Shown: positions 1-48,699, numbered from the stretch's first letter. The stretch is DNA of 64,000 bases from Pagrus major (GCF_040436345.1 NC_133235.1:21042660-21106659); one strand, 5' to 3'. The notes: generated by a model not told the origin, from the letters alone. Numbers and translations are program-made.

Positions 1-1670
1 ATTTGTTTGTGCACTATGATGATGTTGAGTCAACTGCACATTACCATATGCAGAGCTGTGTTGAAATGGTCGGCAACGTGATGCTGCTGATTACTGTAGA
101 TTTTGGTGGTGTTCCTAGTGTAGGTGGAGGTGTGTGGGAGAGGCTGCATTCTGTGCATGTAATGAATTCAGCCTCTCATGAGCCAGTTTGGTACAATACT
201 GTGCAACAGTGCTTCACTTAAAGAGCCAACGAGGAAGAGATTAGCCTCTCACTCTGCACATTAACTCGCTGCTGAATTGTTGCAGTTGAATCTGTAGAGG
301 GGCGTGTGTATGTGTGTAGCTGCCCTATGTGTTCTAGTGTCTCTTTACTGTACTGAAAGCCCTGATAAAGTGATCATATTAGAGTTTGTGTTTCTTTATG
401 CTAGGTGAATTTTCATTCCTGCAAAACTGGCCTTTCTCTGTAGGGTTCTGGCACACTGTTGGATAGGCAGAGCAAGGAGGATTTAAGTCACAACAAACTT
501 AAAAGAAAATGTGAAAATGTATGGAAATTCATAGGCAATCTTGATATATCAAGACTAATGGTGCGTTCACACTGAATGCAAAGTGAATTTTCACTTCAAA
601 CAGCCAGAACACTAAACACTAGTCTCAAGCTAGGAAGTAACGGCATGTGGTGAGGGTGTGTGTGTGTCTGTGTGTTTAAATTGAGTTGAGCCTCTCAATG
701 AACCCAGCACTCACCAGAGACTCTGATTCTCCCTTCTTTTCCGTGTCTCCTCTGTACATTCATAATATAAAGTACATTTTCCCTCCAGCTCCAGTCGGAA
801 GTCAACACAGTATGTTAACACCGACAACAGAGGTGTCCCGAAAGCCATGCTGAAATAAGGATATCCAATGATAAATCTAGTCAGTGTACTAAATCGTAAG
901 AAAATCGTCAGACAACAGTGATGTGTAGAGTTGAACATCATCTACATACTGTTATTGTTATGGAAACATTGTTATTGTGGATAAGAGTGAAAGCATGTAG
1001 AGATTAAACAAAACCGGGTGATGTGAATGAGGAGCAAGTTGAAAATCTTGAACTTTCATATAAAGCCGCATTCTGGGTCCTTTCCAGACAATGTTGATTA
1101 GCCACACTGTATAACATCTGGAATCCGGAAATCATATGTCATCCTCCAAGCTAAGTGCATTGTGAAGAGAGTTTGAGGCTTTGAATCAGTTTAGGACTGC
1201 TCTCAGTCGTACCACCTCATTTTTTAATTGTATCCAACAAATTTGTGTTCCTAAAGAGGTTAGATGCAAATTCGCCCATACAGCATCTCAAGTAAACTGC
1301 ATTAAGATATGATATTGGACACTGAAAGACTACAAAAAGGTTGCTTTGCGTGATTACTGACTGTGCCAGGGAATCTTGTTTCAGCAAGAAACCAATTTCC
1401 AAACTACACAAAGGAAAAATGGCCACAGTGTGTGTGTAGGGATGAATCATGAGCTACCACAAGCAGACAGAACATTTACTTTAATTTTGAGGGAGCCTCC
1501 ACTGAATTGTTGTGCTCAAAGTGCAGCCTTGAAGGAGCTTTGCTGCCTGCCTTTGTTCAGCGTGTTTGGTTTGAAGGCTATTTCCACAGACTCCCACTCC
1601 TCTGCTCCCGCTCCGTCTCAGTGTCTCTCGCTGTGTCGTCTCTTTGTCTGACTCAACTCACTCACCCAGT

Positions 1671-1710
1671 CACTCACTCACTCACTCACTCACTCACTCA
1701 CTCACTCACT
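1671..1710 (+). repeat. (CACT)10 microsatellite
   Basis: Uninterrupted tetranucleotide run, with a looser CTCA-rich lead-in from about 1650. Intronic in cacna1e. Confidence 0.95.
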
Positions 1711-2387
1711 ACAGTTACAGTATGTGGAAGACAAAATAGACAAATAGAAAGACTGCTTTTGTGTTTGTCGTGTCAATTAATTTACATTAATTTGATGTGA
1801 TATTTCCGCCACCGCTAGCTGTGTAACTTCTTACACATGTGCCAAAACAAAGTCAGACATGCCACAGTAATTTGATAGACTGACTGATATGTCATTCTTT
1901 AATTAGGTTACAGTCTGCTCCAATTTCAACCTTAATCTGATCAGTAAAAATGTCGATGTTTTCAAGGCATTTAGAAGCATATATGAGGGGTTTTGTGTTA
2001 AAGGCCACATTAAACTTGCCATGAGGAGTGCGCTCAGCCTAATGTTTTAAAATCCTCTCTGGATCTGAATGAGCTTTGTCAAGTCTAAGACGGACTAAGA
2101 TTCAAGAGCCAAGCAAGCAACAATGTGAGACTTCACTGAGCTAAATGAGAATGTCAGCATGCTAACATACTTCTAGTGCTAAGATGCTGATGTTTAGCAG
2201 GAACTTTGCCTTTGTATCACTACAATTATGGTATTATATGCAACAGAACAACAGTGATATTTTAACTCTTTTGCTGGCAAGAATCCACCAAATGACACAA
2301 AATGCTGTAAATAGTAAAGTAAATAGCTGTACTACTCCTTTAACACTTATGGTTCTGTATATTGATCAGTTTCCCCCAAAGATCCCC

Positions 2388-2930
2388 GTGTTGGTGTTGT
2401 TCCTGGGACATCGTAATTATTGTTTCTCCAGGACCATCATTGCACCTGATCAATCACGTTGTTGTAATGTCATAGCCTAGTGACCCCAAAAAAGACCCTA
2501 AAAGAACGCACATGGGAAAAGTTATCCTTTCAAACACGTGTTTAACGTTGTGAAAGGGCCTATTTTGACCTAACCAAGTCTTTCTGTCGCCTCAACCCAA
2601 CAACACAAAAAAACTGAGAAGAATATGAAAATAATACATGAACATACAGTATAAATAGTAAGTGAGCAGTATAATAAAATGTTCAGATGGGATACAAACT
2701 CCAGTCTCCTGGGGGAAAGTTCTATACTTAATTGATTGAGCCACAACGGCTGACTCTAGTGGACTTTGTTGCTTTCTCCTAAATCGAAATGATGGTCCTG
2801 GAGCAATATTATGATGTTCCAGGAACAACACCAGCACGAGTTTCAAAGCTATGACATTACAGTAGCATAATTGGTCATTTGCACTAATGGTCCTGGAGCA
2901 ACATTGATTATGATGTTCAACACGGGGTTA
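2388..2930. repeat. Inverted repeat pair, probable MITE-like element with extra partial copy
   Basis: The segment at about 2388-2445 (TTGGTGTTGTTCCTGGGACA and following bases) reappears as reverse complement at about 2775-2835. A third partial copy in the second orientation lies at about 2888-2930 (TGGTCCTGGAGCAACATTGA). The arms are roughly 55 bp and share more than 80 percent of bases by eye. This fits a non-autonomous foldback or terminal-inverted-repeat element; superfamily unknown. Confidence 0.55.
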
Positions 2931-3536
2931 TCAGATACACCTAAGAGGTCCTTAAAGCGGCTGTTGCTTTTAAAGGGGATGGGAAAATTTGACATGAGTG
3001 GTCATTACTGAAGCCTGGCACAACTCTGGTGCTGAGAGTTCCCACAGCTGGTCCAGCACAGATCATCGCAGGGATTTATTTTACCTGAAAACTTACAACT
3101 CTGCCATTATACGCGTATTTGGGTCGGTTTGAATATTACACATCACGATCTGTTTACCTCTAAAGCGGAGCAGTTCTTTGCCAAAAAACACATCTTTGTG
3201 AAAACGCTCTTCAACCTCACTCGCACAAATGTGAAGTTGCTAGCTCACATGTTAGTGTGGATGGAAAATAAACACAATGTGATCGATTTTTTCACATCAC
3301 CTGTAACCACAGCACACAGTTTCTCGCTCAGTCGTCGAACACGGTGGTGTGGACGTTGAGCTTTCACGGCTCTGAACAGCGCTTTCAGGTTTATCCGCAG
3401 CAGTGTGAACGTGGCCTCACTCATTCACTCGCTCATTCGGCCTCTCTCCCCTCCCACTGCTTTCAGGAGAGATTCTGCGTGGGCTTACACTTGAGTTTGT
3501 GCCATGTGCTTTCTACCCCCTGCTCACACACATGCA

Positions 3537-3556
3537 CACACACACACACACACACA
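3537..3556 (+). repeat. (CA)n microsatellite
   Basis: Short CA run followed by a short TA run; intronic. Confidence 0.9.
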
Positions 3557-4426
3557 TATATATACCCTCCCCCACATTTCCGATCACTGGCCAAAGATTT
3601 TATGAGTTTGTAAATTTGTGTCTCTGTGTCTCTGGAAATTAATTCTAATTTCTAGGATAATTTTCACAGCTCAGAATATTACTTAGCAAATTAGCAGTGG
3701 ATATTGACTGATTACAGGACGTCAAAATCGTCTTGGTTGGTATCGCCTTGAGGTGGAAAACATCGCCAAATGAAAATCTTCCATTTTCTGGCAGGCACTT
3801 GTGTTTTGTTTGTTACAACATTATCTTCTCCTAATTAAAAAAAAAATGCACAAAATCTGCTTTTCTCCATTGCTGCAAGAAACATTCAGATGTGAATTCT
3901 GGTGTATGTGCTGGTTAGAGATTGCCTGTCGGTTGCTCCTGCTGCTGTTTTTCAGTGTTTGTGTGTAGGTGGAGGGACATCAGTGTGTGCGTGGGCAGAT
4001 GTGAGTAGAGATGCCTGCCAGGTGTATGTGGCTGTGCATTCTTTGTCCCTCACCATACAAATTTGGTACACTAAATGGATGTACTACAACGCTGCATGAC
4101 ATTATATCTGTTTATTTTTTTCTTTAAAATGACTCAACTCCCAAAATGTCCTTGAGTTACATCCTTTTGTTGCCTTTTACCTATTTTTGTCATTAAATTT
4201 GTCACACACCGCAGACAAAAAACATTAATCTCGGCACCAGATTTAGCTACTAATGGGTTTTTTTTATATGTCCCTGTTGCATTTTCTCTATTTTAACCCA
4301 GATGTCTTTCTCCTTTTCAGGGCCATATTAATTTCACTGTCTTGACAAAATGATAAAAGCGAGAAACACACAGTCAACACCTCTAAATCAAGCGATAATA
4401 CTGATAATGTCTGTGTTGTCCATCAG

Positions 4427-39619
<35,193 letters not shown>

Positions 39620-40911
39620 GGACAAGAGGCACAGTATGAGGGAGGTGTTAGAGGACTCTGTGTGCAGAGTCGAGGTCAATGTGACTCTTTTTGCATCAGT
39701 GCTCCGAGGCCATGAGCCCTCTGGATGTTTGGTAAAATGTGAACCCAAAATGAACGAAACAAAAAGAACAATACTTCCTGAAACTGTAGTTGCCAATTCA
39801 CACAGAACACTGACAATAAATAAGGTCTATTTCCTGACTTGTACTTGATGATAGAGAGTAATAATAACACATCTCAAATAGTCGCGGGATGCAGAAAATA
39901 AATGAATGGATCAAAATTATGTCATTTGTGTCAACAGGTATTTTCATTTCTGAAGATGTTTCTAAATGATTCAGTGTTGCTCTTAGCGGTATTTATCTGT
40001 GGGGTGTGTGAATATGTAACTACATTTTCTTAGAAATTAATTGTTTTGTAAATACATTGTGACCATCAAACCATCGCCATCTCTTAGACCAGATCAATAC
40101 AGGAAGCCATCATGAAGAGGCGATCTGATACTTTACCAGACAATGTGGATACTAATAAGTATCACTCAATAATGCTGGATTTTTTTACAGTATGAATGAA
40201 TGTGCAGGGGGAAAAACTGCCTGATTTTCCCCGTCATCTTTCTTTTTGGTATTGAACATATTAAGTTGTCAGATATGAATTCAGTAATAGAATAATATAG
40301 AAAAGATGCTTCTTTGTTAATTCACCCTGCGTTATTGTTGAATCATGCCTCCAACAAACCTCAGACCTTTAAATTAACCTTCAAAACTGTTATTTTTTTG
40401 CAGTCTACACCCTTTAAATGAGACTTTTCCAACAATCACGTTTAATTTTGAGGATTGTTGGATGGTTAATTTTACAAAGAAATTATATGAAAACATCACA
40501 ACCTCTCATCTATTTTCACCTTTTTCTTCCTTGTGAATATTGTATGAAGCACTGCAGACGATGACTGTGGAAACCCTGCAGACGCAACCATGACACATCT
40601 GCTTCACAAATTAACATTACTCTATTACTTACTAATAATGTACAGAGGAATTATGCTGTTTGTAACATTTAGAGAAAAGAAATAATAAACAGTATCAGCT
40701 GACGAGCTTTAAAGGTAAAGGAATCTTTGGAAATGTTCATTTTAAGGTTTGTGTTTTTGTTTTCTTTGCCTAAACAAGGCCGATTCTGTGAAACTCACTT
40801 AACCAAAAACATGGAGATTTGTATCATAAGTTCCTGGAATGCAAATACTTTGTGGGTTTTTATGTGTACAATAGCTGTATATACAAATAAAGGTGTCCTC
40901 AAGTTGCCACT
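39620..40911 (+). other. cacna1e: cacna1e 3' UTR, probable
   Basis: Non-coding sequence after the stop. AATAAA-type signals occur at about 39816, 39897 and 40886. The last is followed by a GT-rich stretch and is the best candidate end. Length of the UTR is inferred only. Confidence 0.5.
40886..40891 (+). terminator. cacna1e: Candidate polyadenylation signal of cacna1e
   Basis: AATAAA 1.27 kb after the TAG, followed at once by GGTGTCCTC. Earlier AATAAA copies at about 39816 and 39897 could serve shorter transcripts. Confidence 0.45.
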
Positions 40912-42866
40912 GTTATTGGATGTCTTTTTATTTTATTTTACACAGTGTTTGGAAAACATCAAAAACCACGTTAAATACATTTTGAAACTGACAGTTTGTG
41001 CTGTTATTAAGATTTATTTTCATGATATACTATTCTTATTAGTTATTAACACCTTTGTCATGGTGGTTAGTGATCAAGGTATTTTTTCAATGTTACATGT
41101 ATTGTAATAATAGTGTTAAACAGAAGAAATTCAAGGTACTTTTACAGCTTACATGAGAATAAAAAAAGCAAAGGTCTTTTACACCTATGGTTCATCCACA
41201 CAGCTGTTTTTTTCCCTTATTGTGCCTGATTAGACCTGTGTGGGAGTATACAGGCTGTAGACTAAACATTTAATTTGTTGTTGTAAGAAAAGCACAGGCG
41301 TTACTAATAACATTAACGATGACTCTTTTCTATTCAAGCCACAACAGTGTTGAAGTGATCCAGCCAGAGTGATTCTGTGCGGGTGTGCAGGGCTTTTAAT
41401 CTAATTTTAAAGACTTTATTGAAAGTCAAGATCATAACATTTACAGTGAGATCAATCTTTGGGGCCTTGCAATGAAAATAGTCTAGTAAAGTGTAATTCA
41501 CAAATTGCTGTGGCAATAAACAGACAAGCAATAAGGAAAGAGAAAAGATAAACATTTAGTTAATAAAATGAATGAATCTAAATATATGATATAGTTTATA
41601 ATGTTAAAGTTAAGTATGACATAAAACATATAAATACCATAATGTGATAACAAAAAAACATTACAAGGTGGAGCACCAGAGAACCACTGATACATTTACT
41701 TCATTTACCAAAGCAGTTGCTGAAATCTGGATTCATGATCAGACATTCAGTTAAGCCAGATTATCTAAACCACTTTATTTGGAGGTAAAATCAAAAGTGA
41801 GCCCTCCCTAAATGTTTGCAATGATCTCCAAGAGAACCACAGGAGGCTACATATACTGTGCAGTCTGAAGGTACACATTCAGAACACAATATTACATCTT
41901 TGATGGATTAAAATTGTGTTTATAGTGTTGACAATGACATTAAAAATCTGACCCAAAGTGTACAACTAAAGAAAAGAAAGAGAATCTGGCTAATCTTTTA
42001 CAAAATAGAAGCATGAAATAAAAAAAAAACTGGCAGGATATATGTTTGCAGGATTTTTAAATGTAAAACCATCTTGGATATTCAGAATTTGTGTGGTGCT
42101 AACCAACTTCATTCCAGTTCACAGTGTATCTTAAATAACTAGATTTTTTTTTTTGTGTAACATTTTTACATAAATGTGATGATCTTCTTAAATTATTATT
42201 TGTTTACAATAATGAATTATGTATACATTAATCATCATTATTTTTAATTATTTTATTGTATTTATCATTGAAGGGGGTGGGACTCTTGGACACACGCATG
42301 AGGAATCAACCAATCACCGTGCAGAATCACACCTATACGTCATATCCAACGGACCGATAACATGTCCTCTGGTTGAAGAAAAAGCTAGCAAAGAAGCAAA
42401 CTGTTTAATGTTACTCACGAAGTTTAAAGGCGGAGATGTCGCTACGCTTCAACCCGTAGACCGCTCACTGTTACAGCCACAGTTGCTGCTGAAGTTGACA
42501 TTTTGCAGAAATTGTGATTCTTACGAAGGAATGAGCGATACTTATCAAGGAAGTAGCCCAGCTGGCTAGCGAAAAAGTAGCTAGCTAGGCTGCTAGCTGT
42601 CGTTAGCAAGGGAGTTCTTTGTTTTGTTTTTCAGGTGGAGGTCCGTGTAAACATGAAGAGAAACTAGTGTGGACACCTGCTTTAACGTTCATGTAGGAGT
42701 TGTATAATCATGTACATGGTATCTTTGGTAGTAAGTAGCTGAATTGTAAACTAAATGGTTTCTGGGATATTAGAAAGACAAAAGTAACATTAGCAACCGA
42801 GAGCAACTTTAGCAACAAAGATCGGATTTTTAGCGTCGGGCAGGATAGGACTGGAGACACGAAGAT
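40912..42866. other. Spacer between cacna1e and rnf11, with rnf11 5' flank
   Basis: AT-rich to about 42250, no coding block supported. From about 42270 base composition turns more balanced; CCAATCA occurs at 42310. The rnf11 start site and 5' UTR must lie in the last several hundred bases, with repeated GCTAGC words at 42560-42600. I cannot place the transcription start. Confidence 0.5.
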
Positions 42867-44841
42867 ATGGGCAACTGTCTCAAGTCTCCGACATCAGACG
42901 ACATCTCTCTGCTTCATGAATCCCAGTCAGACAGGGCGAGTTTCGGTGACGGGACAGATCCAGACCTGGAGCCACCTCCGCCGTATCAGGTGAGGGGCTG
43001 CTAACACTGAACTTCCAGGGTATTGATTCAAGACACAAAGGTTTCTGACACACAAAGAACAAGTGATCATGACAATGAGATTAGCTGATGTTAATACGCA
43101 GCAGGTAGTGTTGATGAAAATATGTATTTCTGTCGTGTCTTTGAGGATAATCGGTGACATGTCTGTGGCCTTTATGTAAGTCTGGCTCCAGTCCAGTACA
43201 GTCAGTAGTTTACCTGTGTAAACAAACGGATATTGGAGTCATTCCCACTGACTGGCCTGTCAAGACAGTCCAGTCCAGACCAGACAGCTGCTTTATTTTT
43301 CAGTTTATCCCTGCACACAGCCTCACCAGCCAGACCACTTTGTCTAGACACAATGAGCTGATATGGGAAGCTAACTGTTTTTGTTAAATGTTGGTGTTTC
43401 TTTGTCTTTTACCAGGAGCAGGCTCACATGCCCATGTACCATCCCACACCTAGTCAGGCCCGTCTGGCCACCCAGCTGACGGAGGAGGAACAGATCCGCA
43501 TAGCTCAGCGCATCGGCCTCATCCAGCACCTCCCTAAGGGTGTTTATGATGGAGGGCAAGATGGCTCAGAGAAAAAGATCCGAGAGTGAGCATTTTGCCT
43601 TTTTGCATGTGAAAAAATGTTGCAGGCCAACAGAGCCGAGCAATATTAACTGACTACGCCCTCATTTTTGTTAGAGCTGCACAATTAATCGAAATATATT
43701 TGAAGTTGAAATGTCTAATTCACAGAAGCGTTCATGTTTTGATAATGTACTGAAGCTATGGAAAGATTTCCTGGCCTGCAAATCTTGTTCTCCAAATGTA
43801 AGAAAACATATTTAGTTTTAACATAGTACAGACCCCAACAAATATCACCTAGTCATGATTTTGATATTTTTCAGTGAAAATAAAAATTGTGATGCAAAAA
43901 TAATCATTCCCACTAATCATGAATCATATCGTAATTGTAATATTTGTCAAGATAACTGAAGTATTATTTTTTCCCATATTGTGTAGCCCTAATTTTGGCA
44001 AACATGCAGGGAAAGCTTTAATGGTTTCATTTATTTAGCATGTCAAATAAAAACATCTAATAACCGCAGTACCGCAACTAACTATTATTTCAGCTATTAA
44101 TACATCTCTCAATTACTCTTTTGATTATTCACTGCGTCTATATAGTCAGAGTCTATAATATCAATTTCATTTATATAGAGAAGAGAAAATCAGCAAATTC
44201 CAGTTCATTCTAGTTTCCTTTGATAAATTGAGTTAAACATCGAATAGATTATCAAAATTGTTGCCACTTTCATTTTTTGTCACTTTCTTGTAACCTACGT
44301 TAATTGATGAATCATCTCAGTTCTGTATACCTGTAATGCATCCTTAAATATCACTAAAAGACAGTATTAAAGTTGTATAAAGCTATTATTATTATAACTA
44401 GACTATGATGCTGCTTTTGCTGAATCATTTTATTTATATTTTTTTGTATTCGTTTTATTTATTAGCTCTTACCTAGTTGTCTTTGTTCTATATTCCGTTT
44501 CTAGTTACATGTCTTTTATTTAATTAACAGAGAGAAGCCATACAAAGTTTCGTTGTACCTCGGTTTAATGACAATAAATATTAATCTTACTCGTAAGTCT
44601 CAGAGGATTTACATTCTCATGTCACTAAATTAGCTGCTGTGTAAGCATTTTCTTTCATCCCCTTTTCAGGTGCGTGATCTGTATGCTGGACTTTGTATAC
44701 GGGGACCCCATCCGGTTCCTGCCGTGTATGCACATCTACCACATGGACTGTATAGACGACTGGCTGATGAGATCCTTCACCTGCCCCTCCTGCATGGAGC
44801 CTGTGGATGCTGCCCTGCTCTCCACCTACGAGACCAACTGA
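42867..44841 (+). CDS. rnf11: RING finger protein 11 (RING-H2 E3 ligase adaptor)
   Basis: Three coding exons 42867-42989, 43416-43585 and 44670-44841 give 154 residues, the same length as human RNF11. Start MGNCLKSPTSDD: Gly2 with Cys4 fits N-myristoylation and palmitoylation, which hold the protein on endosomal membranes. PPPPYQ at the end of exon 1 is the PPxY motif bound by WW domains of NEDD4-family ligases such as ITCH. Exon 3 holds the RING-H2 finger: CVICMLDF, then CMHIYHMDCIDDW and CPSC, all eight zinc ligands present. RNF11 partners the A20/TAX1BP1/ITCH complex that dampens NF-kB signalling. Teleosts have two copies (a and b); not resolved here. Confidence 0.97.
43672..43991. mobile_element. 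Non-autonomous TIR element, rnf11 intron 2 (family shared with srsf11 intron)
   Basis: Left end TAGAGCTGCACAATTAATCG; right end as reverse complement TTAGGGCTACACAATATGGG. The interior word ATCATTCCCACTAATCATGA recurs almost unchanged in the element at 59396-59730. The TAGGGCTGCAC end is a hallmark of a very common teleost repeat. A decayed relative of the GCAACTAA family follows at about 44080-44260. Confidence 0.65.
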
Positions 44842-46036
44842 TCTTTCACCCCTCGCCCCCAGCTTAGGTCGAACACAACCCCTCCAGCCCCAACACTCAC
44901 ACAAACCCAACAACTGCCCTCTTATAGAGTGAGAGGAGCTAAAACATGTCTTCTCTGTTTTCTTGCACTTTGAAAAAATCTTAATCTACTCACCTAATGT
45001 TGGCCTTCCATGCCCCTTCTGGTCTAAAAAAAAAAAAGCTGGTCTTAAACATCAGTTACACAGCTCAGTAAGGAACTGCTTCCAGACGACCCTGCGTGAT
45101 TGTGTTTGTGTGTGTTTGTCATGCTGATGGTGAGCGCTTGGGATGTGTGTGTTTGGGCTGTTCGATGCATTTCCACTTGAGCCGGCCTCAGTGGTATTCC
45201 TCCCCAGTTCACCTTCATTCCCACTTTGTCACTAAAATGGATAATTAGGTTGACAGTTTATTGACCAAAATGTTACGCGGTGTTGCCTGAAAATTCAGTT
45301 TTCTGTAGCAACCGTAAGCAGAAACTTCCTCAACATATTGATCTCCCGGACATGCCCTCATATAAAAATGGCCATACACTTTGGAGGTATGGGAATACAC
45401 AGCTAAAGTTTACACTGTTGGTGTTAGATAACAAAGAAGAAATTACTGTCCAGGTAGTCAATACTACAGAAAAATTATGCACACGCTTAACAGAAACCAC
45501 CCAAAGTTTATAAGTACACCGTCTACACCTAAAGGAGATCAAGGCTACATAATAACTGGCCACTCCAAATTTCCAGACTTTAAAGAAAATGCTTTGAGTT
45601 GAAGGGAAGATGACGTTGTGTAACATGAATGTTTGCCCAGACGGTGTGTAAAGTAGCTGGCAGCCAATGTAAAGGGCTCATTTGTGCACAGGTGGGTGGA
45701 TCAGTCAGTCAAAAACTACAAATGCTTGCACACACTTTTCATCTGATCCAGAGATTTGCACTTTACTTATAGGACAGTATCTAAACAATATATTAATATA
45801 TGTACCTTATAACCTTGCACTATCAATACTTCATTCCTTAATTTCCTGAGATGCAAAAGTTATATAGCTGATAAAAGAGATTTTCAAAGCTGTCAGTAGT
45901 CACGTCGAAGTAAGCCTGGATATGTATTTCATGAAATCTGTGATTCAGTAGTGTGATCCTCCGCTTCGTTCTGCTTGATTTTTTTTATTCCTGTGTGTTT
46001 TTGTGTGTAAGTGAAGGGACAGAGGCTTGCTCCAGT

Positions 46037-46817
46037 TTAAAGGAGACGTTCTACATTTCTGGGAAATAAGCTCATCTGTGACTTGTAAAGATTTCAATCA
46101 AAAGATTGATGTCACTCTAATTCTGTAAAGTAAGGAGCAGGAGCCAGCATGCCATTAGCCTAGCTTAGCATAAAGACTGTAAAGAGGGGGAAACAGCTAG
46201 CATGGCTAAGAATCTCAAAGGTATACTTACAAGCACCTCTAAAGCACAATAATTGTTAGTTTTACGGGGACTTAAACCAGAAATAGACAAGTTTTTGGTT
46301 TTATCACATCATTAAAAATAAATATTGATTGCACAATGTAATGGTTTAAGAATAATGAATGAACGTTCTTCACTGTACTATTCCTTCCCTCCAACTGGTA
46401 TGAAATCTTCCAGGAAAATGAAGGCTGATTGGCACCATTTCTATCCATCCAATTATAAACTAAATGAATGAGTAAACTCTCATTCATCGTGTGTTGTTGG
46501 TAGTTGTTACTCTGAGGAATACGGAAAACGATCCAATTGTCTAGTAGCAGCAACAATAATGTCACTTGAAAAGACAAGGGAGGAAAAATCATCTGCTTGC
46601 ACTCACAGGAGAGATTAAACAAATGATTTATAGTGAGTTTGTAAATGAACTTGAGAGATGCCGGTGGGCCTTTTCTAAAATTTGGACGGAGCCATGCTAG
46701 CTGTTTGCCCCTGCTTCTAGTCTTTATGCTAAGCTTATTGCCTCTGGCGTCTAGCATCACACTAGACATACAGTGAGGAATTAGCACATTTCCCAAAATG
46801 TCGATCTGCTCCTTTAA
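46037..46817. mobile_element. Foldback-type element with TTAAAGGAG ends
   Basis: Left end TTTAAAGGAGACGTTCTACA and right end, reverse complement, TTAAAGGAGCAGATCGACAT share about 20 of 30 bases, both then reading GGGAAAT. Further in, the left arm has TTAGCCTAGCTTAGCATAAA at about 46157-46176 and AACAGCTAGCATGGCT at about 46192-46207; the right arm has the matching complement near 46690-46740. This is a classic teleost repeat arranged as a head-to-head pair. Confidence 0.65.
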
Positions 46818-47774
46818 TAAAGAAAAGAGGCTACATTTAAGGAGAACTTGAACTTATTTTGAATCCACATTAGTACAACGTCACTCTCTTTAGTATACGT
46901 CACTTTTTTTGTTTTATTTCACCATAATTGATGTATTTTGTTGCTTAGTTACAGTTATTGATTTCCTTTTGATTTGTGGCATTGTCTGGTGATAGAAAGG
47001 CTGTATTTTTTCTGTGACTTGTGTTTTATCTCATTCCTTCACATTTTTGTTACGTTAGTGTAAAGATCCACTGAATATTTAGGACAGTAAGTATATAACT
47101 TTTACACTGGTTGAAGCCGGACTGTGCAAACCTCTGTCCCAAATGAATTTCAGAGTGCAAGAGACTTCTTTTATGGTGTGATAGTAACAACTGAGATATC
47201 AACTTTTCCATTCAGCTTTTCCTTTGCTGTGTTTTTCAGCTTAAGTTTATTCTGAAAATTAATATTTCCTGTAATCTTGTTTTGTTTCTTTTCTTTTTGG
47301 AAGGCTAAAAAGCCTTCATGTAAAAAAAAAAAATAAACAGGATAAAAAATATTTTTACTGTTGTTATTTTTTAATTCAAACCCATTTAAGAAATCAGCTG
47401 GCATCAGTCAGACCAAGTGGACTGGATTTGAGGCCTTATGATTACCAAAATGAGAGATTAAAGAATACACGATTGCAAAATATTCCCCTGAGCCTTTCAT
47501 TACTTCAATCCTAAAATCTGGCAGTGGAGTGGAAAACGTGACTACATAATCAGGGTGATGTAGCAAGCAAGTCCATGCCATATTAGTAATGTTTGATGCT
47601 TTGTTTCCTCTGCTTGCATCAGCTGTGGGGGAAACGTGAGTCAAATCGACTGTTTATATGTGACGCGCAAACATCACAGTGGAATTGTAATTAAAAATTT
47701 GAAGGTTACAGAAGGTAAAACGCTGTGTGTACCTTTCCACACAACATTCAAACAATACATGTCTTGTCTATGTG

Positions 47775-48611
47775 CAATCCCGATTCCAAACAGAGTTGGG
47801 ACGCTGTGGTTCGTTTTAATTTTGTAGTTGCAGGCATCAAATCCAAAACTAGAATGGCACTCAAATTGTACTCACTCAAAGAGACCAGACACCTAAATAC
47901 GCATGATTTTAAACAAGATCGAAACATTATTCCCAGAGGAATTATCAACAATGTCAGAAATAGACAACTTTTTTGCTGTCACTTATCATTCTGAAGTAAA
48001 TTCTGATTGCACAGTGTAATGGCTATAGAAAAATGACACCATCTGCATATAGATTAGTTCCTTATGAGCCTCGCTTTAGCTATGTTATTTGGCCTGCCCA
48101 CCGGGCTTGATTTTTCCTGCAAAAGTGAAGGCCACATTACGGTACAAAGGAAGCAAGTCTGCCATTGCGCAAACCAAACAGGAAGAGGCATTGTTTTCCC
48201 CGGTTGCACTCCGGAAACGCTCGGAGGGGGTAATTTGAAAAGCTGTCAATTTTCACTTTTAAGGAAAATTAGAAAAGAATTCCTGGATCTATCCCTTTAA
48301 CCAGATCTGCATCAAAATTTAATGGGGTCTATTTTGGGCCGAGACCCATCCTCCACCCACGTTGCAGTGAAATCTTTGCAGTAGTTTTTGAGTAATCCTG
48401 CTGACAGACCAACAAACGGACACGGGTGGAAGCATTACCTCCTTGATGGATGTAATGAGTATATATTTACAAAGAAATAATAAAGTTTATCCGTTTGAAC
48501 ATTGAATATACTGTCTTTGTAATGTCTTCAACTGAATATGGGTTGAAAAGGATTGCATGCTGTTTTAATTTATCGTTACATAGCGTTCCAACTTTTTTGG
48601 AATCTGGGTTG
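47775..48611. mobile_element. TIR element with CAAYCC-GATTCCAAA ends
   Basis: Left end CAATCCCGATTCCAAACAGA then GTTGGGACGCT; right end as reverse complement CAACCCAGATTCCAAAAAAG then TTGGAACGCT. The two arms agree at most of about 32 positions. The interior near the right end (CATTGAATATACTGTCTTTG) is a word seen in a widespread vertebrate DNA transposon family with these same ends. Superfamily not assigned. An apparent LINE tail at about 48301-48460 lies inside. Confidence 0.6.
48301..48460 (+). mobile_element. RTE-like LINE 3' tail fragment, nested
   Basis: Contains GCAGTAGTTTTTGAGTAATC, CTGCTGACAGACCAACAAAC, GGACACGGGTGGAAGCATTA and CCTCCTTGATGGA. This succession is the usual 3' end of RTE-type (Rex3/Expander-like) LINEs of fish, which also insert as short 5'-truncated tails. 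Assignment from memory of the motif; no reverse transcriptase is present. Confidence 0.55.
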
Positions 48612-48699
48612 TTTATGAATCTTGCATAGAATGACCGGGTGTATGCAGGCTCATCATGACTTTACATACAGGGGTCACACATCCACTTAAAGACATACC

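Larger units (their letters stand above)
1..4426 (+). other. cacna1e intron upstream of first visible exon
   Basis: No exon-like block in any frame matches the missing S1-S3 of domain I, so I read this as intron. It holds a (CACT)10 run at 1671-1710, a CA run at 3537-3556, a fragment at about 549-600 resembling teleost hAT-type elements (GTGCGTTCACACTGAATGC), and an inverted pair of related sequence around 2388-2835. Confidence 0.7.

Noticed and set aside
46272..46796. 174-codon minus-strand open frame
   Set aside because: Lies wholly inside the inverted-repeat element, has low-complexity Leu/Asn runs and no known domain.
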